In this document: piece by piece, positions 1-8,937 of the stretch
How positions within the stretch are numbered: position 1 is the stretch's first letter
How the letters are laid out: each line of letters begins with the position of its first letter
From: Sphingomonas sp. Leaf21
GTDB taxonomy: Bacteria > Pseudomonadota > Alphaproteobacteria > Sphingomonadales > Sphingomonadaceae
Length of the DNA stretch: 64,000 nucleotides
Direction: 5' to 3'
Assembly: GCF_916858675.1 (NCBI RefSeq)
Contig: NZ_CAKASM010000011.1
Location: 36,856-100,855 of the forward strand
Translations under genes and position numbers: made by a program
The notes under the pieces: model-generated
Databases searched by the model: none
Told to the model about the DNA's origin: nothing
What the model saw: the letters and a program-made list of their open reading frames with translations, nothing else

Positions 1-382
1 GAACCGCACGACGGACCGATGGCGACAGCGCGGCGGGCGAGTCGCTCGATTCGTCAGCGGCAGGCGCAGCGGCGGGGGCGGGAGCCGCCGCCGGAGCAGC
101 GGTCGCGGCAGGCGTCGCCGCTTCGGTCTTGGCCGGGGCCGAGCCACCGGCGTCGACGGTCGCCAGCAGCGCGCCGACCTGTACCGTATCGCCGACCTTC
201 ACGGCATGGTCGCCCATGACACCCGCCACGGGCGAGGGCACTTCGACCGAAACCTTGTCGGTCTCCAGGCTCGCGATCGGCTCGTCGACCGCCACCGCGT
301 CACCCGGCTGCTTCAGCCATTCGCCGAGCGTCGCCTCGGAGATCGATTCGCCCAGTACCGGGACCAGAACTTCAGTCGCCAT
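1..382 (-). CDS. sucB: Dihydrolipoamide succinyltransferase (E2 of 2-oxoglutarate dehydrogenase), N-terminal part, cut by window edge
   Basis: E2 core of the 2-oxoglutarate dehydrogenase complex, moving the succinyl group from E1 to CoA in the TCA cycle. Only the first 127 codons are present. They form a complete lipoyl domain with the lipoylation motif ETDKVSVEV (Lys43), followed by an Ala/Pro-rich flexible linker; the E1/E3-binding and catalytic domains lie beyond base 1. Two in-frame ATGs occur: 388 lies only 2 nt after GGAGG, whereas 382 lies 8 nt after it, so 382 is chosen. It follows sucA on the same strand after 116 bp carrying two hairpins. Identity is firm because of the sucA neighbour. 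Confidence 0.93.
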   Translation of the reverse strand, partial: MATEVLVPVLGESISEATLGEWLKQPGDAVAVDEPIASLETDKVSVEVPSPVAGVMGDHAVKVGDTVQVGALLATVDAGGSAPAKTEAATPAATAAPAAAPAPAAAPAADESSDSPAALSPSVRRAV

Positions 383-421
383 TTCCATTTCCTCCACCCG
401 GCCTCTGCGCCGGGGTTCTTA

Positions 422-485
422 CGCGGGCGGGCAAAGCGCCCGCGCCAGATTTCATCCCGCCCCGGCCCGTCTGACGAGCCGGGGC
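422..485. repeat. Two GC-rich hairpins between sucA and sucB
   Basis: CGCGGGCG at 422-429 pairs with CGCCCGCG at 437-444 (7-nt loop). GCCCCGGC at 459-466 pairs with GCCGGGGC at 478-485 (11-nt loop). The second lies 13 nt past the sucA stop and shares the CCCCGGC core with palindromes in the other TCA gene junctions. Neither has a U-run, so they look like RNA-stabilising or processing structures rather than terminators. Confidence 0.6.
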
Positions 486-498
486 ACTCGTCGATCGT

Positions 499-3483
499 TC
501 AGTCCACCGCCGCGGTGGTCGGCTTGGCGGTCGTATTGCTGCCCTCGGCGCGCGTCCGGCGAATTTCCTCGCGGACATTATGGCCCAGCGCATCGGCGAC
601 CAGCGCGCCCTGCTCGGCGGTGTGGCGCTTCATCAGGCCGGTGGCGGGCGAAGCCGCCGCCGCGCGACCCGCATAGCGCGCCCGCTTCACCGACGCCCCG
701 GCCTCGGCCAGCGCCTCCTCGATCAGCGGCTCGACGAAGAACCAGTAACCGTTGTTCTTCGGCTCTTCCTGCGCCCAGACCACGTCCTGCAGGTTGGGCA
801 TCCGCGCGATCCGCTTGGCCAGCGCATCGCTCGGGAACGGATAGAGCTGCTCGACGCGAACGATCTGGGTCGTCGTGTCGCCGGCGGCATCACGGGCCTC
901 GATCAGGTCATAGGCGACCTTGCCGGTGCACAGGACCAGCCGCGTCGTCGCCTCGTCGGCGGCACCATTGGTATCCGACAGCAGGCGACGGAAATGGCTT
1001 TCGCCCTGAAAATCCTCCGCCTTCGACACCGCCAGCTTGTGGCGCAGCAACGACTTGGGCGTCATCACGATCAGCGGCTTGCGGAAATTGCGGTGCATCT
1101 GGCGGCGCAACAGGTGGAAATAGTTGGCCGGCGTGGTGCAGTTCGCAACCTGGATATTGTCGTTGGCGCAGGACTGGAGGAAGCGCTCGGGACGTGCTGA
1201 CGAGTGCTCCGGCCCCTGCCCTTCATAACCATGCGGCAGCAGCATCACGAGGCCGTTGGCGCGAAGCCACTTGGACTCGCCGCTCGTGATGAACTGGTCG
1301 ATCATGATCTGCGCGCCGTTCACGAAGTCGCCGAACTGCGCCTCCCACAGCACCAGGGTCTTGGGATCGGCAAGCGCATAGCCATATTCGAAGCCCAGCA
1401 CGCCATATTCGGACAGCGGGCTGTCCAGCACCTCGAAGCTGCCATGCTCGACCGTCTTGAGCGGCACATATTTGTGCTCGTCGGTCTGGTCGACCCAGAC
1501 GGCGTGACGCTGCGAGAAGGTGCCGCGACCCGAGTCCTGACCCGACAGGCGGACGCCGTAGCCTTCCGACAGCAGCGAGCCGAAGGCCAAAGCCTCACCG
1601 GTCGCCCAGTCGAAATTCTCGCCCGTCGTAAACATCTGCCGCTTGGCGTCGAGCACGCGGTTCAGCGTCTTGTGGACCTGCAGGCCTTCCGGGATCGTGG
1701 TCAGCGTGCGGCCGATCGCGTCGAACAGCTTCTTGTCGAGGCCGGTTTCGACATTGCGGCGACCCTGATCGCTTTCCTTGGGCGCGGACAGACCCGACCA
1801 GCGACCGGCGAACCAGTCGGCCTTGTTGGGCTTGTAGCTCGCACCCGCCTCGAACTCGCCCTCGCAGCGCGTGGTGTACTGCTTGATGTTCTCGTCGACC
1901 CATGCCTGGTCGACCACACCCTCGGCGACGAGGCGCTTCGCATAGGTCTCGGCAACACCGGGGTGCTGACGGATCTTGTTGTACATCAGCGGCTGGGTGA
2001 AGCCCGGCTCGTCGCCCTCGTTATGACCGAAGCGGCGATAGCACCACATGTCGATCACGATATCGCGGTGGAACTTTTGGCGGAACTCGATCGCCATCTT
2101 GGTGGCGAAGGTCACCGCCTCGGGATCGTCGCCATTGACGTGGAAGACCGGCGCCTGGACGCCCTTGGCCACGTCCGACGGATAGGGCGAGGAGCGCGCG
2201 AATTGCGGGCTGGTGGTGAAGCCCACCTGGTTGTTGATGATGAAGTGGATGCAGCCGCCGGTGTTGTAGCCACGGATGCCCGAGAAGCCGAGGCATTCCC
2301 AGACGATGCCCTGGCCCGCGAACGCCGCGTCGCCATGGATCAGCACCGGCACCGAGGCCGTATGATCGGTCAGGTCGTCGGCGATCGTCTGGATCGCGCG
2401 GGTCTTGCCCAGCACGACCGGGTTCACCGCCTCGAGGTGCGAGGGGTTGGCGACCAGCGACATATGGACCTTGTGGCCGTCGAACTCGCGGTCGGTCGAG
2501 GTGCCCAGGTGATACTTCACGTCGCCCGAACCGCCGATGTCATCGGGGTTGGCCGAACCACCGGCGAATTCGTGGAAGATCACGCGCAGCGGCTTGGCCA
2601 TCACATTGGCCAGCACGTTCAGGCGGCCGCGATGCGCCATGCCGAACACGATCTCGCGCACGCCCATCTGGCCACCGTACTTGATGACCGACTCGAGTGC
2701 GGGGATCATCGACTCGCCGCCGTCCAGGCCGAAGCGCTTGGTGCCGACATATTTCTTGCCGAGGAACTTTTCCCACTGCTCGGCCTCGATGACCTTGTTC
2801 AGGATCGCCTTCTTGCCATCGACGGTGAAGTCGATCGCCTTGTCCTGGCCTTCCATCCGGTCCTGGAGGAAGCGGCGCTCCTCCACGTCCGCGATGTGCA
2901 TGTATTCGAGGCCGATATTCCCGCAGTAATTCTTGCGCAGCGTGTCGACCAGCTCGCGAACGGTCGCCCATTCGAAGCCCATCGTGCCGCCCAGATAGAC
3001 CTTGCGGTCGATATCGGCGTCGGTGAAGCCGTGATATTCGGTCTTCAGATCCTCGGGCAGCTCGCGCAGGCCCGACAGGCCCAGCGGGTCGAGGTTCGCC
3101 GCGAGGTGGCCGCGCACCCGGTAGGTGCGGATCAGCAGCTGCGCGCGGATCGCGTCGCCCGCCGCCTTGACGATGTCGGCGGTCGAGGGCGCGGCGGCGG
3201 CCGGAGCGGCAGCGGCGGCAGGCTTGCCTCCCTTTGCGGGCTTCGGAGCCGGTTCCATCTGCGTCGGGTCGAGGCCCGCCGTCAGATCGTCGGTCGAGGT
3301 CAGCGGCCAGCGCTTGCTTTGCCAGCTGGGGGCACCGACGCCCTGCTCCAGACCGTCGAAGAAGCTGCGCCAGCCCGCATCGACCGACGACTGGTCGGCC
3401 TGATACTTGGCGTAGAGCGCTTCGATGAAGGCTGGGCTGACGCCCGCCGCGATTTCGCTGAATTCCTGGCCTTCGTAGCCCAT
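499..3483 (-). CDS. sucA: 2-oxoglutarate dehydrogenase E1 component
   Basis: Thiamine-diphosphate enzyme that decarboxylates 2-oxoglutarate and succinylates the E2 lipoyl arm. At 994 residues it is full length for bacterial OdhA/SucA. It has the short N-terminal E2-contact segment (FIEALYAKYQAD), an Ala/Pro-rich linker around residues 75-105, a ThDP region from about residue 383 (HGDAAFAGQG, then NNQVGFTT), the RFGHNEGDEP motif, and a C-terminal transketolase-like half with PHGYEGQGPEHSSAR. The start is the ATG next to the conserved MGYEGQEFSE. It sits between sucD (131 bp upstream) and sucB (116 bp downstream), all on the minus strand, suggesting an operon or co-regulated run. Confidence 0.97.
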   Translation of the reverse strand: MGYEGQEFSEIAAGVSPAFIEALYAKYQADQSSVDAGWRSFFDGLEQGVGAPSWQSKRWPLTSTDDLTAGLDPTQMEPAPKPAKGGKPAAAAAPAAAAPSTADIVKAAGDAIRAQLLIRTYRVRGHLAANLDPLGLSGLRELPEDLKTEYHGFTDADIDRKVYLGGTMGFEWATVRELVDTLRKNYCGNIGLEYMHIADVEERRFLQDRMEGQDKAIDFTVDGKKAILNKVIEAEQWEKFLGKKYVGTKRFGLDGGESMIPALESVIKYGGQMGVREIVFGMAHRGRLNVLANVMAKPLRVIFHEFAGGSANPDDIGGSGDVKYHLGTSTDREFDGHKVHMSLVANPSHLEAVNPVVLGKTRAIQTIADDLTDHTASVPVLIHGDAAFAGQGIVWECLGFSGIRGYNTGGCIHFIINNQVGFTTSPQFARSSPYPSDVAKGVQAPVFHVNGDDPEAVTFATKMAIEFRQKFHRDIVIDMWCYRRFGHNEGDEPGFTQPLMYNKIRQHPGVAETYAKRLVAEGVVDQAWVDENIKQYTTRCEGEFEAGASYKPNKADWFAGRWSGLSAPKESDQGRRNVETGLDKKLFDAIGRTLTTIPEGLQVHKTLNRVLDAKRQMFTTGENFDWATGEALAFGSLLSEGYGVRLSGQDSGRGTFSQRHAVWVDQTDEHKYVPLKTVEHGSFEVLDSPLSEYGVLGFEYGYALADPKTLVLWEAQFGDFVNGAQIMIDQFITSGESKWLRANGLVMLLPHGYEGQGPEHSSARPERFLQSCANDNIQVANCTTPANYFHLLRRQMHRNFRKPLIVMTPKSLLRHKLAVSKAEDFQGESHFRRLLSDTNGAADEATTRLVLCTGKVAYDLIEARDAAGDTTTQIVRVEQLYPFPSDALAKRIARMPNLQDVVWAQEEPKNNGYWFFVEPLIEEALAEAGASVKRARYAGRAAAASPATGLMKRHTAEQGALVADALGHNVREEIRRTRAEGSNTTAKPTTAAVD

Positions 3484-3522
3484 GAGACGCTTCCTCGACC
3501 GCCCGTCTTATCAACTCATCGC

Positions 3523-3602
3523 CACCCCGGCACATCCGCCTGGGGTCCGCAGCCGCGAGCGGCCCGCCTGCCGCCACGGACCCCGGCGGTTGTGCCGGGG
3601 TG
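3523..3602. repeat. Inverted pair of CACCCCGGC elements between sucD and sucA
   Basis: Bases 3523-3549 and 3577-3602 are near-perfect inverted copies of each other, both starting at the outside with CACCCCGGCACA. The 27-bp spacer contains GC-rich palindromic bits and no gene. The unit begins 12 nt past the sucD stop and ends 39 nt before the sucA start. It resembles the arms that frame the GIY-YIG gene at 4516-4892, but has no gene inside. Confidence 0.75.
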
Positions 3603-3614
3603 ACGCGATACGCC

Positions 3615-4499
3615 TTACTTGTTCAGCACCGACAAAAGGGTCGAGCCGAGTTCCGACGGCGAAGCCGCGACTTTGATCCCGGCCGCTTCCATCGCCGCGA
3701 TCTTGTCCTCGGCGCCGCCCTGGCCGCCCGACACGATCGCACCGGCATGGCCCATGCGACGGCCCGGAGGCGCGGTGCGGCCCGCGATGAAGCCCGCCAT
3801 CGGCTTCGAACGGCCGCGCTTGGCTTCGTCGCGCAGGAACTGCGCGGCTTCTTCTTCGGCCGAGCCGCCGATCTCGCCGATCATGATGATCGACTGGGTC
3901 TCGTCATCGGCCAGGAACAGCTCCAGCACGTCGATGAAGTTGGTGCCGTTGACGGGGTCGCCGCCGATGCCGACCGCGGTCGTCTGACCCAGGCCGGCGT
4001 TCGAGGTCTGGAACACCGCCTCATAGGTCAGCGTGCCCGAGCGCGACACGACGCCGACCGAGCCCTTCTTGAAGATCGAACCCGGCATGATGCCGATCTT
4101 GCACTCGCCCGGCGTCAGCACGCCCGGGCAGTTCGGACCGATCAGGCGCGACTTCGAACCCGACAGGGCGCGCTTCACCTTGACCATGTCGAGGACGGGA
4201 ATGCCCTCGGTGATCGCGACGATCAGCGGGATCTCCGCGTCGATCGCCTCGAGGATCGAGTCGGCCGCGAAGGGCGGCGGAACATAGATGACCGACGCGT
4301 CGGCGCCCGTCTTCGACTTGGCTTCGGCGACGGTGTTGAAGACCGGCAGGCCGATATGCTCGGTGCCGCCCTTGCCCGGCGTCACGCCGCCGACCATCTG
4401 CGTGCCATAGGCCAGCGCCTGCTGGGTGTGGAACGTGCCGGTTTCACCCGTCATGCCCTGGGTGATGACCTTGGTGTTCTTGTTGACGAGGATGCTCAT
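3615..4499 (-). CDS. sucD: Succinate-CoA ligase, alpha subunit
   Basis: Alpha subunit of succinyl-CoA synthetase, interconverting succinyl-CoA and succinate with substrate-level phosphorylation. It has 294 residues, the usual length. A CoA-binding Rossmann half begins at the N terminus ([18 protein letters not shown]) and the phospho-histidine loop [13 protein letters not shown] is at His251. Unusually, the beta-subunit gene sucC is not adjacent: upstream lie a GIY-YIG gene and then mdh. The beta subunit must be encoded elsewhere for the enzyme to work. Translation starts at the ATG of MSILVN; the upstream AAGGG is only a weak ribosome-binding site. Confidence 0.97.
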   Translation of the reverse strand: MSILVNKNTKVITQGMTGETGTFHTQQALAYGTQMVGGVTPGKGGTEHIGLPVFNTVAEAKSKTGADASVIYVPPPFAADSILEAIDAEIPLIVAITEGIPVLDMVKVKRALSGSKSRLIGPNCPGVLTPGECKIGIMPGSIFKKGSVGVVSRSGTLTYEAVFQTSNAGLGQTTAVGIGGDPVNGTNFIDVLELFLADDETQSIIMIGEIGGSAEEEAAQFLRDEAKRGRSKPMAGFIAGRTAPPGRRMGHAGAIVSGGQGGAEDKIAAMEAAGIKVAASPSELGSTLLSVLNK

Positions 4500-4515
4500 C
4501 TGCTAATCGCCCTTC

Positions 4516-4546
4516 CACCCCGGCGTACGCCGGGGTCCAGTTGGGA
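4516..4546. repeat. 31-bp palindromic arm (left) of the GIY-YIG cassette
   Basis: Imperfect hairpin: ACCCCGGCG and its complement around the triplet TAC, followed by a TCCAGTTGGGA tail. It is an inverted copy of 4862-4892; the two arms differ only in the 3-nt loop. It lies 6 nt past the GIY-YIG stop and 17 nt before the sucD start codon. Confidence 0.85.
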
Positions 4547-4552
4547 AGACGG

Positions 4553-4849
4553 TCATGGAAGCGCGATCCGATCGTAAAGATCATCCCAGTCGGGATTGAG
4601 TCCTTCGATCTCCTGCAACTTCCAGCCCCGTCTCCATTCTTTCATCTGCAGCTCGCGCTGCCGTGCAAATTCCAGGCTCTCATGCACCTCGTACCAGACG
4701 AGCAGATGACAGCCATATCGTTTCGTGAACCCCTCGACGACGCCGTTGCGATGCTCCCAGGCACGCTTCGGCAGATTGATCGTCGACCCCAGATAAAGCG
4801 TTCCGTTCCGGCGGTTGGCCATGATGTAGACACAGGCCGGACCATCCAT
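4553..4849 (-). CDS. Small GIY-YIG nuclease family protein (COG2827/YhbQ-like)
   Basis: A 98-residue single-domain GIY-YIG protein. The signature is VYIMANRRNGTLYLG (YI near the start, LYLG 11 residues later), followed by the catalytic-helix Arg and His in LPKRAWEH. The metal-binding Glu region is FARQRELQMKEWRRGWK, and the tail NPDWDDLYD is typical of this family. The family has the fold of homing nucleases and UvrC, but cellular roles are mostly unknown. The ATG at 4849 is preferred; a longer in-frame TTG at 4867 would begin inside the palindromic arm. It sits between mdh and sucD, where an operon would normally carry sucC or nothing. Confidence 0.85.
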   Translation of the reverse strand: MDGPACVYIMANRRNGTLYLGSTINLPKRAWEHRNGVVEGFTKRYGCHLLVWYEVHESLEFARQRELQMKEWRRGWKLQEIEGLNPDWDDLYDRIALP

Positions 4850-4861
4850 CGTCGGGGACAC

Positions 4862-4892
4862 TCCCAACTGGACCCCGGCTTTCGCCGGGGTG
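4862..4892. repeat. 31-bp palindromic arm (right) of the GIY-YIG cassette
   Basis: Inverted copy of 4516-4546, with loop TTT in place of GTA on the same strand. It begins 17 nt past the mdh stop, mirroring the 17-nt distance of the other arm from the sucD start. A hairpin here could also protect the 3' end of mdh mRNA. Confidence 0.85.
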
Positions 4893-4908
4893 GGTGCTCA
4901 CGTCTTGA

Positions 4909-5972
<1,064 letters not shown>

Positions 5973-5992
5973 GATAATGGTTCGCAAGTGCA

Positions 5993-7117
5993 TTAGGGCG
6001 CAAAAGCCGCCTCGTCCGAGCCATGGCCCTGCGCCAGATACTCGTCCGATCGCATCTCCTCGAGGCGGCTGATCGTGCGTTCAAACTCGAACCGGCCGTC
6101 CCCCGTTTCATAGAGTTCGGCGGGCTGCGCATCCGCTGCGGCGAGCAGTTTGACCTTGTGTTCGTAGAGCGCGTCGATGAGCTGGACGAAGCGCGCGGCC
6201 TCGTTGCGGTTCTCCGGGCCCAGCTTGGGAATGCCGACCAGGATGACGGTGTGGAAGCGCCGCGCGACCGCGAGATAGTCCGCCGCGCCGCGCGCCTCGC
6301 CGCACAGCCGCTTGAACGAGAAGACGGCGACGCCCTTCAACGCCTTGGGCACATGGAGCACGCGCCCGCCGACCTTCACGTCCTCGGACGGGACATGCGC
6401 GGCGTCCTCCACCGGATAGTCGGTCAGGCGGAAGAACGCCGCCGACAGCGTCATCGTCGCCTTGGGACCATTGGGCACCAGCCAGGTATCCAGCCGCCCC
6501 AGCCGGTCACGGCGATAATCGGTCGGGCCATTGAGCGCCAACACGTCCAGCCGCGCCTCGATCAACGCGATGAAGGGCAGGAAATGCTCGCGGTTGAGCC
6601 CGTTCTTGTAGAGATCCCTGGGCGGACGGTTGGAGGTGGTCACGATCGTCACCCCCGCCTCGATCAACGCGGTGAACAGCCGTGACAGGATCATCGCATC
6701 GGGGCTATTGGTCACCATCATCTCGTCAAAGGCCAGCAACCGGGTTTCCTCGGCGAGCGCGGCGGCGACGGGGGCGATCGGCTCGCCCGCCTGCTTGGCG
6801 CGCTCGGGGGCGATGCGGGCATGCACCTCCAGCATGAACTCGGCGAAATGGACGCGGCGCTTGGCCTCGACCGCGACCTGATTGAAGAACAGGTCCATCA
6901 GCATCGACTTGCCCCGCCCGACACCACCCCAGAGATAGACGCCCTTTGGCGCGGGCGCGCCTTTGCCGGTGAGGCGGGCGAAGAGGCCGGTCTTGCGCGG
7001 CGTTTCGATTTCGGTGGCGAGTTGTTCGAGTCGCTTGGCGGCGGCGGCCTGCTCGGGATCGGGGCGAAGTTCTCCGGCCTCGATCAGGCGGCGATAGGCG
7101 TTCAGGATATCGGACAT
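5993..7117 (-). CDS. zapE: ZapE/AFG1-family ATPase
   Basis: P-loop ATPase of the AFG1 family. In E. coli, ZapE associates with the Z-ring; mitochondrial relatives act in inner-membrane protein quality control. It has 374 residues, with Walker A GGVGRGKS at 64-71, Walker B LLAFDEM, and the TTSNRPPRDLYKNGLNR sensor segment typical of the family. The start is set at MSDILNAYRRL; the longer frame adds 12 atypical residues. It lies between mdh and sdhB on the same strand. A symmetrical 45-nt hairpin and the sdhB terminator separate it from sdhB, so it probably has its own promoter. Confidence 0.92.
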   Translation of the reverse strand: MSDILNAYRRLIEAGELRPDPEQAAAAKRLEQLATEIETPRKTGLFARLTGKGAPAPKGVYLWGGVGRGKSMLMDLFFNQVAVEAKRRVHFAEFMLEVHARIAPERAKQAGEPIAPVAAALAEETRLLAFDEMMVTNSPDAMILSRLFTALIEAGVTIVTTSNRPPRDLYKNGLNREHFLPFIALIEARLDVLALNGPTDYRRDRLGRLDTWLVPNGPKATMTLSAAFFRLTDYPVEDAAHVPSEDVKVGGRVLHVPKALKGVAVFSFKRLCGEARGAADYLAVARRFHTVILVGIPKLGPENRNEAARFVQLIDALYEHKVKLLAAADAQPAELYETGDGRFEFERTISRLEEMRSDEYLAQGHGSDEAAFAP

Positions 7118-7160
7118 CGGGGGCGATGTCTGCCCTGCCCCGCCCGGCGTCAACCCCTGC

Positions 7161-7205
7161 CCTCACCCTTCCCGCCCGCTTGCAGCGGGCGCCGGAAGGG
7201 TGAGG
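7161..7205. repeat. Large GC-rich hairpin upstream of zapE
   Basis: Outer stem CCTCACCCTTCC (7161-7172) pairs exactly with GGAAGGGTGAGG (7194-7205). Inner stem GCCCGCT / AGCGGGC lies at 7174-7190. It has no U-run. It looks like one of the dispersed intergenic palindromes of sphingomonads rather than a terminator. Confidence 0.6.
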
Positions 7206-7230
7206 GTGGTTGGCGGACCAGATGGAATTG

Positions 7231-7255
7231 AAAAAGGGGGCCGTTTCCGACCCCC
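7231..7255 (-). terminator. Rho-independent terminator after sdhB
   Basis: Read on the minus strand: GGGGG, a short arm and loop (TCGGAAACGG), CCCCC, then TTTTT. This strong stem plus U-run begins 28 nt past the sdhB stop. Confidence 0.8.
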
Positions 7256-7282
7256 TTCCCGTTTCCGTCGAAACCAGTCGGA

Positions 7283-8062
7283 TCAGATGATCCGCTCGGC
7301 TTCCATCTTCTTGATCTCGGCGATCGCCTTGGCCGGGTTCAGACCCTTGGGGCAGACATTCGCGCAGTTCATGATCGTGTGGCAGCGATACAGGCGGAAG
7401 GGATCCTCCAGTTCGTCCAGACGCTCGCCGGTCATCTCGTCGCGGCTGTCGGCCAGCCAGCGATAGGCCTGGAGCAGGATCGCAGGGCCGAGGAACTTGT
7501 CGTTGTTCCACCAATAGCTGGGGCACGAGGTCGAGCAGCAGGCGCACAGGATGCACTCGTACAGCCCGTCGAGCTTGGCCCGGTCGTCGGGCGACTGGAG
7601 CCGCTCCTTGCCCGAGGGGGCTGGCGACACGGTCTGCAGCCACGGCTTGATCGAGGCATATTGCGCGTAGAAATGGGTGAAGTCGGGGACCAGATCCTTG
7701 ACCACGTCCATATGCGGCAGCGGGGTGATCTGGACCGTGCCCTTCACATCCTCGATCGCGGTGGTGCAGGCGAGGCCGTTGCGGCCGTCGATGTTCATCG
7801 CGCACGACCCGCAAATGCCCTCACGGCACGAACGGCGGAAGGTCAGCGAGCTGTCCTGCTCGGCCTTCATCTTGATCAGCGCGTCGAGGACCATCGGACC
7901 GCACTCGTCCAGATCGACCTCGAACGTGTCGTAACGCGGGTTCTGGCCCGAGTCGGGATCGTAGCGATAGACCTTGAACGTCTTCAAACGACCGCCGCTG
8001 GTGGCTTTATGCGTTTCGCCCTTCTTGATGACGCTATTCTTCGGCAGGGCAAATTCGGCCAT
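7283..8062 (-). CDS. sdhB: Succinate dehydrogenase iron-sulfur subunit
   Basis: Carries electrons from the flavoprotein to ubiquinone in complex II. It has 259 residues. The [2Fe-2S] ligands are in CREGICGSC plus a later Cys; the [4Fe-4S] and [3Fe-4S] sites are in [12 protein letters not shown] and [17 protein letters not shown]. The start is at MAEFALPKN; upstream codons in the open frame are not SdhB-like. No sdhA, sdhC or sdhD is adjacent on this side: the next gene upstream is a ClpP-like protein, so sdhB is split from any other sdh genes within this window. Confidence 0.96.
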   Translation of the reverse strand: MAEFALPKNSVIKKGETHKATSGGRLKTFKVYRYDPDSGQNPRYDTFEVDLDECGPMVLDALIKMKAEQDSSLTFRRSCREGICGSCAMNIDGRNGLACTTAIEDVKGTVQITPLPHMDVVKDLVPDFTHFYAQYASIKPWLQTVSPAPSGKERLQSPDDRAKLDGLYECILCACCSTSCPSYWWNNDKFLGPAILLQAYRWLADSRDEMTGERLDELEDPFRLYRCHTIMNCANVCPKGLNPAKAIAEIKKMEAERII

Positions 8063-8171
8063 GGTCACTAACCCGCTGGATGGGCCGACAGGCATGTCGG
8101 CAAAGGATCGCCCCCGCCGATACATGACAGGGGCGCTTGTCGCAAATGTCTTGGCCGATTTAGGCGTTGGG

Positions 8172-8747
8172 TCAGATCACATCAAGCACGAGGCCCAGGT
8201 CGCGTGCCTCCTCGGCGTCGATATACCAGTTGCTGCGCGCCTTTTCCTGGAGCGTCTCGAACGACACTTTCGATCCGTTGACGATCGCGCGGAACCCCTC
8301 TTCCTGAATCCGCACCGACTGCTCGATCTCATGCAGTTTGGCCTTGAGCACGACCGGCAGGTTGGTCAGCGGCCCCGACAGGTCGATCGAGCCCGACATC
8401 TGGCGTTCGTGCAGCATCAGCCGGGTGCCGCGCGTCAGGAACCGGTGCTCGACGGGAAAGGCCGACATGAAGGTCGCACCCGCCGAATAGACCGCGACCT
8501 TGCCCAGGAACAGTGTCTCGCGCCCCGTATAGTCGCGAAGCAACCGGACCGAGTCGCCCATCGCCCGCGCCATCTCGGGATCGCCGCCCAAGGTGGTGAT
8601 CGATACGACCAGCGGACCGTCGGCGGGGGCGGCGGCGAGCTGATCCTTGAACCCGGCATACATCGCCTCGTCCACCGTGCCGTAAAGCTGGATGTGCGGG
8701 CGGGCGAGCAGCGGGTAGTTCACCGCGTTGTTGGGTTGGTCTTGCAT
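8172..8747 (-). CDS. ClpP-like serine protease family protein (divergent)
   Basis: A 191-residue protein with the ClpP/crotonase fold pattern. It has the glycine-rich oxyanion strand [10 protein letters not shown] (51-60), a nucleophile-type turn AVYSAGATF with Ser88, His113 in MLHERQ, and the C-terminal [17 protein letters not shown] typical of ClpP. The usual ERD segment that supplies the third catalytic residue reads RSN (171-173), so the triad may be altered. It is divergent from housekeeping ClpP and lacks a neighbouring clpX. It may be a specialised or non-canonical ClpP-class protein; function unknown. Confidence 0.8.
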   Translation of the reverse strand: MQDQPNNAVNYPLLARPHIQLYGTVDEAMYAGFKDQLAAAPADGPLVVSITTLGGDPEMARAMGDSVRLLRDYTGRETLFLGKVAVYSAGATFMSAFPVEHRFLTRGTRLMLHERQMSGSIDLSGPLTNLPVVLKAKLHEIEQSVRIQEEGFRAIVNGSKVSFETLQEKARSNWYIDAEEARDLGLVLDVI

Positions 8748-8877
8748 GACCTTGCGAACCGGGGGCGCGGGGGAAGGTTCCGGTTCGGGGGTCGGGGCGT
8801 GGCCTTCGACTTCGCTCAGGTTGAACGGAAGTTTGTATCCAGCCGCCTGTCCTGCCCCCGTTCAGGCCGAGCGCTTC

Positions 8878-8931
8878 GGCTGGCTGGCCAGCCAGCCGCT
8901 CAGGATAAACTTTGGCGCATGGCGCCAAAGT
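8878..8931. repeat. Perfect 20-bp palindrome plus 10-bp-stem hairpin after phhA
   Basis: 8878-8897 is a perfect palindrome built from GGCTGGCTGG and its complement. 8909-8918 (ACTTTGGCGC) pairs with 8922-8931 around the loop ATG. The hairpin lies 6 nt past the phhA stop and on that strand is followed by TTTAT, so it may end phhA transcription. The 190-bp gap holds no gene. Confidence 0.55.
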
Positions 8932-8937
8932 CGAAGC

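Larger units (their letters stand above)
4516..4892. mobile_element. Candidate miniature mobile cassette: GIY-YIG gene between inverted palindromic arms
   Basis: A 377-bp unit of two 31-bp inverted arms, each itself a hairpin, enclosing one GIY-YIG ORF. It occupies the whole mdh-sucD gap, leaving 16 nt on either side. No obvious target-site duplication flanks it (left CGCCCTTC, right GGTGCTCA). A related inverted pair without a gene lies at 3523-3602. Calling it mobile is inference from the architecture; the arms could instead act only as mRNA hairpins after mdh and before sucD. Confidence 0.45.

Noticed and set aside
1204..3603. 799-codon ORF antisense to sucA
   Set aside because: Shadow frame; sucA on the other strand is full length with motifs.
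4862..4892. Simple rho-independent terminator of mdh
   Set aside because: The stem is good but no U-run follows, and an inverted copy with the same tail lies beyond the next gene, so it is better described as a repeat arm.
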